This document shows, in pieces, positions 1 through 5,552 of a DNA stretch of 6,545 bases (position 1 is its first letter; the number at the start of each line of letters is the position of its first letter). The stretch lies in contig JADZAO010000069.1 in NCBI GenBank assembly GCA_020852535.1, forward strand, positions 1 through 6,545. Direction: 5' to 3'. Under the pieces are notes generated by a model. The model saw only the letters and a program-made list of their open reading frames with translations, was not told the origin of the DNA and did no database searches. Source of the stretch: Paracoccaceae bacterium (GTDB taxonomy: Bacteria > Pseudomonadota > Alphaproteobacteria > Rhodobacterales > Rhodobacteraceae). The translations under genes were made by a program, and so were the position numbers.

Positions 1-276
1 ACGGGAACCGCAAAAGCCTCCTGCCTCACCGGACGAAAGTTATATCCTAACGCTCAAAACATCAGGCACAAAAAGCGAGACAGACTTTCCCCAATACCTT
101 AACGTTTTTCAATCCTTACAATCACTCAGATGTCATAAAGAGCACAACAACACCCACCCTCACGCGAGTTTCCGATCTTGGCCTGAACCAAACCGAAATC
201 CACATTGACGACGTGCTCTTATTACCGCTCAAAGGACCAAACGGCCTGCCTCTTAAGGAATCAGGACAAGATGATC
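1..276. other. Left-edge region without a confident gene
   Basis: No complete gene is visible. Two plus-strand frames are unusually open. One runs from base 2 to a TGA at 206-208; the other runs from base 51 to a TAG at 306-308 and includes the protein-like stretch LNQTEIHIDDVLLLPLKG. Neither has an ATG or a ribosome binding site. They could be the 3' end of a plus-strand gene entering from the left, possibly frameshifted, and would overlap the last 32 bases of the exporter gene in a tail-to-tail arrangement. They could equally be chance. No convincing terminator for the leftward exporter gene was found here. Confidence 0.4.
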
Positions 277-2118
277 CTAGCGCTGACGATCACTCACCGC
301 CAACGTAGCTTCCTCTTCTTCAGTCGATTGCCGCGCCCACATCGCCGCATAGCGCCCGCTATTTTCTAGCAACTCATCATGCGTCCCGCGCTCGACAATC
401 ACCCCTGCCTCCAGAACGACAATTAGGTCCGCATCCGCAATCGTCGACAAACGGTGCGCAATGGTGATCACCGTCCGCCCCTGCCCCATCTCCCACAGAC
501 TGTCTTGGATATCGCGCTCAGTTTGGGTGTCCAGCGCACTAGTCGCCTCATCCAAAATCAAAATGGACGGATTTTTTAGCAGCGTCCGTGCAATGCCAAC
601 CCGCTGTTTTTCGCCGCCCGACAGCTTCAACCCGCGCTCGCCAACCTTGGTCTCATAGCCTTCAGGCAACGAAACAATGAAATCATGTATCTTCGCTGCC
701 CGCGCCGCCGCTTGAATCTCGGACTGACTTGCACCCTCACGCCCATAAGCAATGTTATAAAAAACCGTATCGTTAAATAGCACCGTATCCTGCGGCACGA
801 TCCCGATCTCTGCATGCAGGCTCGTCTGCGTCACATCCCGCACATCCTGCCCATCGATCCGGACGGCCCCGCCCGTGACGTCATAGAACCGGAATAAAAG
901 CCGCGCGATAGTCGACTTACCAGAACCGCTCGGCCCAACCAGTGCGACCCGCTGACCAGCGGCCACCGACAGCGAAATCCCCTTAAGGATCGGCCGCGCC
1001 TCATCATATCCGAAATGCACGTCCTCGAATTCGACCGCCCCACCACGTAGAATTAAAGGCTTCGCATCCGGCGCATCGACCACCTCGGCAGGCTGAGACA
1101 ACAGGCCAAACATCTCACCCATATCCACTAACGCCTGCCGGATCTCACGATACACCGTGCCAAGGAAGTTCAACGGCATAGTAATTTGAATCATATAGGC
1201 ATTGACCATAACGAAATCGCCCACGGTAAGCTTGCCCGCTTCAACCCCCTGTGCCGCCATCACCATAACAACCACTAGACCCGTAGTGATCAAGAACGCC
1301 TGCCCGCCGTTCAGGAACGATAGCGATTGCCCAGTCTTCACGGCAGCCGTTTCATACCGCGCCATTGATACGTCATAGCGTGCGGCTTCTCGCTTCTCGG
1401 CGTTAAAATATTTTACCGTCTCGTAGTTAAGAAGCGAATCTATGGCTTTCTGGTTCGCATCCGTGTCCTGATTATTCATCTCGCGTCGAATCTTCACCCG
1501 CCATTCGGTCACACGAAACGTAAAGATCACATAGATAGTGATCACCACGATCACAACCACCGCATATTTCCAGCCAAACACCACCGCAAAGATGGCAGCG
1601 ACCATCCCCAACTCCAGTATCAGCGGCCCGATCGAAAATATCATGAAGCGCAGCAGGAAATCGACGCCTTTAACTCCCCGTTCAATGATCCGACTGAGCC
1701 CACCCGTCTTGCGCGTGATATGATAGCGCATGGATAGCGCATGGATATGCTCGAAAGTCTCCAAGGCCAACTTGCGCAGCGCCCGCTGTCCGACCCGCAC
1801 GAAGATTGCGTCACGCAACTCCTGAAATGCCGTATTTCCCAACCGCGCAAGTCCGTAAGCAACCGTCAAGCCCACCGACGTCAATCCGATTAGCACTGCC
1901 CCAGTGGGCTTATCGCCCGCCAAAACATTCACCGCTTCCTTGTAAAAAAACGGGGTCGATACCGAGATGATCTTCGCCAGCACTAGCATCACCAGCGAAA
2001 TCACCACCCTCCGTTTCACCCAACTCTCGCCCTTGGGCCACAAATAGGGCAGCACCCTGCGAATAGTTTGCAACCCTTTTGAGGGTTTTTCCTCGGTCGT
2101 AATAGTAATACGGCGCAT
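277..2118 (-). CDS. Atm1/HMT1-type ABC exporter, fused permease and ATPase (half-transporter)
   Basis: Predicted inner-membrane ABC exporter of 613 residues acting as a homodimer. The relatives Atm1/ABCB7 and the bacterial NaAtm1 export glutathione disulfide, glutathione-metal or glutathione-sulfur species and are tied to Fe-S and heavy-metal homeostasis. An N-terminal six-helix domain (about 38-320) precedes an ATPase domain (about 360-590). The ATPase has Walker A GPSGSGKST (395-403, Lys401), Q-loop Gln443, signature LSGGEKQ (499-505), Walker B ILILDE (519-524, catalytic Glu524), D-loop SALD and H-loop His555, all intact. The motif NYETVKYFNAE (231-241) is typical of this subfamily. Tyr196, Arg207, Arg211, Asn270 and Gln273 fit, with an offset of one, the glutathione-pocket residues I recall for NaAtm1. 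The start at 2118 is preferred over the further-upstream ATG at 2193 because AGAGGAG lies 8 bases before it. The gene is monocistronic and divergent from the LOG gene. Family assignment is firm; the exact substrate is inferred. Confidence 0.93.
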   Translation of the reverse strand: MRRITITTEEKPSKGLQTIRRVLPYLWPKGESWVKRRVVISLVMLVLAKIISVSTPFFYKEAVNVLAGDKPTGAVLIGLTSVGLTVAYGLARLGNTAFQELRDAIFVRVGQRALRKLALETFEHIHALSMRYHITRKTGGLSRIIERGVKGVDFLLRFMIFSIGPLILELGMVAAIFAVVFGWKYAVVVIVVITIYVIFTFRVTEWRVKIRREMNNQDTDANQKAIDSLLNYETVKYFNAEKREAARYDVSMARYETAAVKTGQSLSFLNGGQAFLITTGLVVVMVMAAQGVEAGKLTVGDFVMVNAYMIQITMPLNFLGTVYREIRQALVDMGEMFGLLSQPAEVVDAPDAKPLILRGGAVEFEDVHFGYDEARPILKGISLSVAAGQRVALVGPSGSGKSTIARLLFRFYDVTGGAVRIDGQDVRDVTQTSLHAEIGIVPQDTVLFNDTVFYNIAYGREGASQSEIQAAARAAKIHDFIVSLPEGYETKVGERGLKLSGGEKQRVGIARTLLKNPSILILDEATSALDTQTERDIQDSLWEMGQGRTVITIAHRLSTIADADLIVVLEAGVIVERGTHDELLENSGRYAAMWARQSTEEEEATLAVSDRQR

Positions 2119-2418
2119 AAGCAGAGCTCCTCTTACCGCCCTACCTATGCCTTTGACCAAGTTTTGAACAGTGCGTCCAAGACACCGCCACACGTATGAT
2201 CAAACACATCCTGTCAAACATTAATCAGCCCGCCCCCACTGCGCATCGTCAAAATAAAGCGGCACAAGCGACCCCACCATACCGCGCTTAGCTCATCAAC
2301 CTGCATTTTGATCAAACAGCCATCGAACTAAGAAGCATTTTCCCACGCTCTTCTTTCATTTGACATCAAATCCCATTACCACAAGAAAATTCAATCCCCG
2401 CAAAAGAAAGCCGTCCCG
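2119..2418. promoter_or_regulatory. Divergent intergenic region with palindromic sites
   Basis: This spacer must carry both the leftward exporter promoter and the rightward LOG promoter. On the minus strand a perfect TTGACA lies at 2212-2217, but its -10 partner is poor. A 10-base palindrome TTTGATCAAA is at 2307-2316. The direct repeat TGATCAAACA occurs at 2197-2206 and 2309-2318. A near-palindrome TTTGACATCAAA at 2359-2370 overlaps the LOG -35 box. The TTGAT/ATCAA half-sites recall Fnr/Crp-type sites, but the spacing is too short for a canonical one, so no regulator is assigned. No gene is supported here. Confidence 0.45.
2360..2388 (+). promoter_or_regulatory. Candidate sigma-70 promoter of the LOG-family gene
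   Basis: A perfect -35 hexamer TTGACA (2360-2365) is followed after 17 bases by AAGAAA (2383-2388), a poor -10 match at three of six positions. A good -35 with a degenerate -10 is common in alphaproteobacteria. The predicted start would be near 2395, giving a leader of roughly 25 bases before the ATG at 2419. The -35 lies inside the dyad TTTGACATCAAA, so a repressor at that site would block this promoter. Confidence 0.45.
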
Positions 2419-2973
2419 ATGACCACGTTTCGCTCTGTATGTGTCTTCTGCGGCTCACGGTCCGGCACCGATCCCGCCCATGCATCCGAAGCCCGCGCGC
2501 TCGGTCGAACCATCGCCGAAAACGGTTGGCGTCTAGTCTATGGTGCAGGCGATGTCGGCCTGATGGGCGAAACTGCTCGCGCCACCATCACCGCAGGTGC
2601 CGCACCGATGGGCGTAATCCCAACCCACCTCCTCAACCGAGAAAAGGGCAAGCGTGAGCTTTCGCAACTTGTCATCACCGAAAATATGCACGAGCGAAAG
2701 AAGGTCATGTTCATGAACTCCGACGCCATCGTGGTGCTACCGGGTGGTGCTGGATCGCTAGACGAATTCTTTGAGGTGCTGACATGGCGCCAAATCGGCT
2801 TACATACAAAGCCAATCTTCCTACTGAACACCAACGGTTACTGGAACCCGCTCCTCGCGCTATTGGAGCACATCATCGCCCAAGGTTTCGCAGAAAATTC
2901 ATTACGCGACTTCTACAGCGTAGTAGCAGACACTCCGTCGCTCGCCACCGCACTTCGCACCGCCCTATCCTGA
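2419..2973 (+). CDS. LOG-family (TIGR00730-type) nucleotide phosphoribohydrolase-like protein
   Basis: Cytosolic Rossmann-fold protein of 184 residues, the usual family length. LOG enzymes hydrolyse cytokinin riboside 5'-monophosphates, and often AMP, to free base plus ribose 5-phosphate. Visible landmarks are the N-terminal strand and loop VCVFCGSRSG (7-16), YGAGDVGLMG (41-50), the MHERK segment (90-94, catalytic Arg93 by family analogy) and PGGAGSLDE (108-116, catalytic Glu116), followed by the WRQIGLHTKP stretch (123-132). The canonical motif is PGGxGTxxE, so Ser113 replaces the usual Thr, and the first loop reads YGAG rather than YGGG. Both are mild changes. The chosen ATG has a weak AAGAAAG site about 8 bases upstream. 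The gene stands alone, divergent from the exporter. Family is confident; true substrate is unknown, and bacterial members have often been mislabelled lysine decarboxylases. Confidence 0.92.
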   Translation: MTTFRSVCVFCGSRSGTDPAHASEARALGRTIAENGWRLVYGAGDVGLMGETARATITAGAAPMGVIPTHLLNREKGKRELSQLVITENMHERKKVMFMNSDAIVVLPGGAGSLDEFFEVLTWRQIGLHTKPIFLLNTNGYWNPLLALLEHIIAQGFAENSLRDFYSVVADTPSLATALRTALS

Positions 2974-3112
2974 CGTAAGCGTTTGAAACTATAAACCATC
3001 AGTCCCGCCCAAATAGGCCTTGCGCAACAGCCACGACAATTTTTCCGTGATCTAGATTTCCAAAAACACCCAATCTCACGACCATCGTCCCCTTTGGAAC
3101 AACTGTGCCAGA

Positions 3113-3141
3113 TTGTGACACCCTACGCGGTGCCATATGTA
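3113..3141 (+). promoter_or_regulatory. Candidate promoter of the 57-residue protein gene
   Basis: TTGTGA (3113-3118, four of six -35 matches) is followed after 17 bases by TATGTA (3136-3141, three of six -10 matches). The spacer contains a short dyad, CACC-N6-GGTG (3119-3132). Transcription would start near 3148, giving a leader of about 50 bases that holds a small hairpin (GCCC-N5-GGGC, 3155-3167). The 9-base string ATTGTGACA here recurs at 6322-6330. Confidence 0.35.
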
Positions 3142-3199
3142 CCTTGCCGCACCAGCCCATTTCGGGCATGATCAAGGAAACAAAGAAAGGCTTGTTCTA

Positions 3200-3373
3200 A
3201 TGGACTACGCAAAATCCAAAGCGATCAAAGCCGACAAAAACCGCCCACCGCACGCGGAGCACAACGCCAAGGGCACCACAAAAAACCCATTCGGCCAACA
3301 ACGGCCCAAGGCGGAACTAATCGCTCGCATGAAAGCCGCCGTCGAAGCAAAAAAAGCCAATAAAGAAAACTAG
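3200..3373 (+). CDS. Small basic lysine/alanine-rich protein of unknown function (57 residues)
   Basis: I do not recognise a named family. The product is 57 residues with 11 Lys, 3 Arg and 11 Ala against 6 acidic residues, and no Cys or Trp, so it should be strongly basic and soluble. The first half (KADKNRPPHAEHNAKGTTKN, 10-29) looks extended and disordered, while the last 22 residues (from PKAELIARMKAA) are likely a helix with alternating charge. There is no signal peptide or membrane segment. The start at 3200 is chosen over an in-frame ATG at 3137 because GAAAGG lies 9 bases upstream, whereas the earlier ATG has no ribosome site and overlaps the likely -10 box. The ribosome site, clean stop and candidate promoter support a real gene. 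A nucleic-acid or ribosome-associated role is only a guess from charge. Confidence 0.7.
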   Translation: MDYAKSKAIKADKNRPPHAEHNAKGTTKNPFGQQRPKAELIARMKAAVEAKKANKEN

Positions 3374-3379
3374 ATTACC

Positions 3380-3464
3380 TTGACGTTAATTTTCGATTGA
3401 ATGACGATAATGGTAATATGCACACATATATATTGTGTCCATCTTGAAGATCATTAAACGTCAA
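3380..3464. repeat. Spaced inverted repeat TTGACGTT / AACGTCAA with an inner dyad
   Basis: Exact 8-base arms TTGACGTT (3380-3387) and AACGTCAA (3457-3464) flank 69 AT-rich bases. Inside is a second dyad, ACACA-N7-TGTGT (3422-3438). The left arm begins seven bases after the stop of the 57-residue gene. The region could fold as the 3' untranslated part of that transcript or hold a protein site. It has no T-tract on the plus strand, so it is not a standard terminator for that gene. Confidence 0.4.
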
Positions 3465-3481
3465 AAAACCTAACATAGGTT
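3463..3481 (-). terminator. Weak leftward stem-loop with T-tract
   Basis: On the minus strand AACCTA-TGT-TAGGTT forms a 6-bp, 3-base-loop hairpin whose last two T's run on into four more. It lies about 30 bases downstream (leftward) of the much stronger terminator at 3509-3549, so it could act as a backup. The short stem with only two GC pairs makes it weak alone. Confidence 0.35.
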
Positions 3482-3508
3482 AATTTAAACAGAACCGCCG
3501 CGAGCCGC

Positions 3509-3549
3509 AAAAAAAAAATCTCTTTCTGATAGGTTTGAGCAGAAAGAGA
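3509..3549 (-). terminator. Strong Rho-independent terminator facing left, no evident gene
   Basis: Read on the minus strand, TCTCTTTCTG and CAGAAAGAGA form a perfect 10-bp stem around an 11-base loop, followed directly by ten T's (the A10 run at 3509-3518 on the plus strand). This is a textbook intrinsic terminator. On the plus strand no T-tract follows the stem, so it cannot serve the 57-residue gene or the tRNA. The nearest annotated material to its right on the minus strand is only antisense to the tRNA, so the transcript it ends is unknown. Confidence 0.75.
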
Positions 3550-3587
3550 AAGAGAACACGGAATTGGCTCTAGACCATCCCTTGGAC

Positions 3588-3616
3588 TTGACCTTACTTG
3601 ACGCGATGCGTAATCC
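3588..3616 (+). promoter_or_regulatory. Candidate tRNA promoter
   Basis: TTGACC (3588-3593) and a weak -10 TAATCC (3611-3616) are separated by 17 bases, placing the likely start about 5 bases before the mature tRNA 5' end at 3627. A second TTGACG lies at 3598-3603 but is too close to the tRNA to serve as -35. The -10 is poor, so the call rests mainly on position and the -35. Confidence 0.45.
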
Positions 3617-3626
3617 TCAATGGCAT

Positions 3627-3702
3627 GGGCCTGTAGCTCAATGGTTAGAGCAGGGCGCTCATAACGCCTTGGCTGGGGGTTCGAGTCCCTCCGGGCCTAC
3701 CA
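3627..3702 (+). tRNA. tRNA with CAT anticodon, probably tRNA-Ile2 (lysidine-modified)
   Basis: A complete 76-base cloverleaf with encoded CCA. The acceptor arms 3627-3633 and 3692-3698 pair over 7 positions (a G-U at 1-72 and a U-G at 6-67), with discriminator A3699. The D-stem is GCTC/GAGC with an 8-base loop, the anticodon stem GGGCG/CGCCT has loop CTCATAA (anticodon 3660-3662), and the T-arm is GGGGG-TTCGAGT-CCCTC. CAT anticodons belong to initiator Met, elongator Met or Ile2. The paired 1-72 position argues against initiator. C4-G69 and C5-G68 are the pairs known to let TilS tell tRNA-Ile2 from tRNA-Met in E. coli, and the 8-base D-loop also resembles Ile2. TilS would convert C34 to lysidine so the tRNA reads AUA as Ile. 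Elongator tRNA-Met remains the alternative. Confidence 0.93.
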
Positions 3703-4029
3703 TGCCCCAATCCAATAGCGAAAGACCTGCAAAGGTGGGCGCAGAACTTTGTCTTTCGACTAAACTAGCAATTACCTGCCTCTCAACAAGGTTGAACTGC
3801 TCTATACAATAAATGAAGAGGTCGGCGAAGGTCGAAAGAGCGCAGAATGAGCTTCTGGTCAAGGATCACTTTCACCTCCTGCAACGTGCGACCAATCGCG
3901 CCCCGAAAATGAAGTTGAGTTCCACGGCACATAAAGTGCATTTCATTCAACATATGCCGATTATTTTTCACTATCTTCTCACGCAATATGACAGCATACA
4001 AAGGGAAATCCAATTCAGGAGCCGCCGCC
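3703..4029. other. Intergenic region between the tRNA and gcdH
   Basis: No convincing gene is present; 60-90-codon frames on both strands cross the tRNA or the gcdH start and lack ribosome sites at their ATGs. Contents: an imperfect hairpin just after the tRNA (3719-3758), a small TCAAC-AAG-GTTGA hairpin near 3783-3795, and TCACCTCCT (3872-3880), which on the minus strand is the Shine-Dalgarno AGGAGGT preceding a 28-codon GTG frame (3783-3869). The gcdH promoter must lie at the right end, but I see no good -35/-10 pair. Confidence 0.5.
3719..3758 (+). other. Imperfect hairpin downstream of the tRNA
   Basis: CGAAAGAC (3719-3726) pairs with GTCTTTCG (3751-3758), and the adjoining CTGC (3727-3730) pairs with GCAG (3741-3744), leaving a 10-base loop and a 6-base bulge. 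It starts 17 bases after the tRNA CCA, so it may form the 3' trailer structure that stalls polymerase or guides 3' processing. No T-run follows, so it is not called a Rho-independent terminator. Confidence 0.4.
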
Positions 4030-5253
4030 ATGAGCCTTGACACCTCTAAGCTCGAAGAAAAAGACGCACCCGATCTGGCGCGGTTTGACTGGGAAGACCC
4101 ATTCCGCCTGAACGAGCAGTTAACCGAGGAAGAACGGATGTTGCGCGACGGGGCACGGGCCTATGCGCAAGAAAAGCTGCAGCCACGCATCATCAAGGCC
4201 TATCGCGACGAAGAAACAGATCCCGCAATCTTCCGTGAAATGGGCGAGATGGGACTGTTGGGCGTCACCTTACCGGAAGAATACGGCGGGCTGGGTGCGT
4301 CCTATGTGGCCTACGGGTTAATCGCGCGTGAGGTTGAGCGGGTCGACAGCGGTTATCGCAGCATGATGTCGGTACAGTCGAGCCTCGTCATGTATCCGAT
4401 CTACGCATATGGCAGCGAGGCCCAGCGGTGGAAGTTTCTACCTAAACTCGCCAGCGGCGAGTGGATTGGCTGCTTTGGCCTGACTGAACCCGATGCGGGG
4501 TCTGACCCTGCAGGAATGAAGACAACTGCAAAGAAAACCTCCAACGGCTATGTGCTAAACGGCACGAAGATGTGGATTTCCAACGCGCCTATCGCGAATG
4601 TCTTCGTAGTTTGGGCAAGGTCAGAAGCGCATGACGGTAAAATCAAGGGCTTCTTGCTGGAAAAGGGCATGAAAGGGCTTTCGGCGCCCAAAATGGGAGG
4701 GAAATTGTCGCTTCGGGCATCAATCACCGGCGAGATCGTGATGAAGGATGTAGAAATTGGCGAAGACGCGCTGCTTGCTCATGTCGAAGGACTGAAGGGT
4801 CCGTTCGGCTGTCTGAATCGCGCCCGTTACGGCATTTCATGGGGTGTGATAGGGGCAGCAGAGTTCTGCATGCACGCGGCCCGCCAATACGGGCTGGATC
4901 GCAAGCAGTTTGGCAAACCGCTAGCTGGCACCCAGCTTTACCAGCTGAAGCTTGCCAATATGTTGACCGAAATCAGCCTTGGCTTACAAGCTTCACTCCG
5001 CGTGGGGCGCTTACTAGACAAAGCAAATGCTGCACCCGAAATGATTTCGATCATCAAGCGTAACAACTGTGGCAAAGCGCTGGAAGCAGCACGTTGGGCG
5101 CGGGACATGCATGGCGGAAACGGTATTCAAGAAGATTACCAAATCATGCGCCATATGATGAACCTCGAAACCGTTAACACCTACGAGGGTACGCATGACG
5201 TGCATGCATTAATCCTCGGTCGGGAGATAACAGGGATTCAGGCATTCTTCTGA
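4030..5253 (+). CDS. gcdH: Glutaryl-CoA dehydrogenase
   Basis: Cytosolic FAD enzyme that oxidises and decarboxylates glutaryl-CoA to crotonyl-CoA and CO2 in lysine and tryptophan breakdown, passing electrons to electron-transfer flavoprotein. The 407-residue length suits an acyl-CoA dehydrogenase: N-terminal helical domain (about 25-145), beta domain starting at the flavin-contacting segment LTEPDAGSDP (151-160), and C-terminal helical domain with RKQFGKPLAGTQL and MHGGNGIQ. Family-specific marks are Arg110 in SGYRSMMSVQSSLVM (107-121), matching the human arginine that binds the substrate carboxylate, and Glu386 in NTYEGTHD, the catalytic base. The start at 4030 is chosen over an in-frame ATG at 3988 because AGGAG (4017-4021) sits 8 bases before it. 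No regulator or partner gene for the pathway is adjacent. Intact and confidently identified. Confidence 0.95.
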   Translation: MSLDTSKLEEKDAPDLARFDWEDPFRLNEQLTEEERMLRDGARAYAQEKLQPRIIKAYRDEETDPAIFREMGEMGLLGVTLPEEYGGLGASYVAYGLIAREVERVDSGYRSMMSVQSSLVMYPIYAYGSEAQRWKFLPKLASGEWIGCFGLTEPDAGSDPAGMKTTAKKTSNGYVLNGTKMWISNAPIANVFVVWARSEAHDGKIKGFLLEKGMKGLSAPKMGGKLSLRASITGEIVMKDVEIGEDALLAHVEGLKGPFGCLNRARYGISWGVIGAAEFCMHAARQYGLDRKQFGKPLAGTQLYQLKLANMLTEISLGLQASLRVGRLLDKANAAPEMISIIKRNNCGKALEAARWARDMHGGNGIQEDYQIMRHMMNLETVNTYEGTHDVHALILGREITGIQAFF

Positions 5254-5490
5254 CCAAACATCAGGATTTAAAGCAAGCTCCGTACCGAAAAATAACACCT
5301 TTTCCCGTGTATGACCAATCAATCGCAGATTACGCGGTCGATTGGCAGCCACATGAAATCTACGTCAAAAATCGGCTACGACACAATACGTCGCTTTTGC
5401 TCGTGACCTCCAGCCGTACAGGCATAAACAACACCTACCTCTTTCGATATAGAATTCCTCTCCTGAGTAGAATCGTAGAGCGCATATAAA
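5254..5490. other. Intergenic region between convergent gcdH and sodB
   Basis: No supported gene. A 60-codon GTG-start frame (5307-5489) lacks a ribosome site and resembles nothing known. A 6-bp dyad CAATCG (5320-5325) / CGATTG (5339-5344) could fold in the gcdH 3' end but has no T-tract after it, so no intrinsic terminator for gcdH is apparent; termination may be Rho-dependent or rely on the sodB hairpin next door. Confidence 0.5.
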
Positions 5491-5520
5491 ATGCCTTGCC
5501 AGAGTGTACTGGCAAGGCAT
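5484..5520 (-). terminator. Rho-independent terminator of sodB
   Basis: A perfect 12-bp stem, ATGCCTTGCCAG (5491-5502) with CTGGCAAGGCAT (5509-5520), encloses a 6-base loop. On the minus strand it is followed by a TTTATAT tail. It lies 32 bases past the sodB stop. The plus-strand side has no T-run, although the hairpin could still slow transcription arriving from gcdH. Confidence 0.85.
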
Positions 5521-5552
5521 CAAAGAGGTGCGAATAAAAGCGTGCCGCGCCG

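Noticed and set aside
3680..3702. tRNA 3' end as an integration (att) site
   Set aside because: No second copy of the tRNA 3' end, integrase or other mobile gene is in the window.
3627..3702. Initiator tRNA-fMet
   Set aside because: Bacterial initiators have a 1-72 mismatch and three consecutive G-C pairs in the anticodon stem next to the loop; here 1-72 is a G-U wobble pair and the stem next to the loop reads GCG.
3863..3880. Resemblance to the 3' end of 16S rRNA (GGATCAC then CACCTCCT)
   Set aside because: The match is split by three extra bases and nothing around it resembles rRNA; chance similarity.
3813..4040. 75-codon plus-strand frame ahead of gcdH
   Set aside because: No Shine-Dalgarno before its ATG, overlap with the true gcdH start, and unconvincing composition.
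3783..4043. 86-codon minus-strand ATG frame between the tRNA and gcdH
   Set aside because: Its ATG lies inside the gcdH start, no ribosome site precedes it, and the translation matches no family I know. Only the short GTG frame inside it with a consensus Shine-Dalgarno is kept, as a finding.
5307..5489. 60-codon GTG-start frame between gcdH and sodB
   Set aside because: No ribosome site, no recognisable domain, and it ends just at the sodB terminator; most likely chance.
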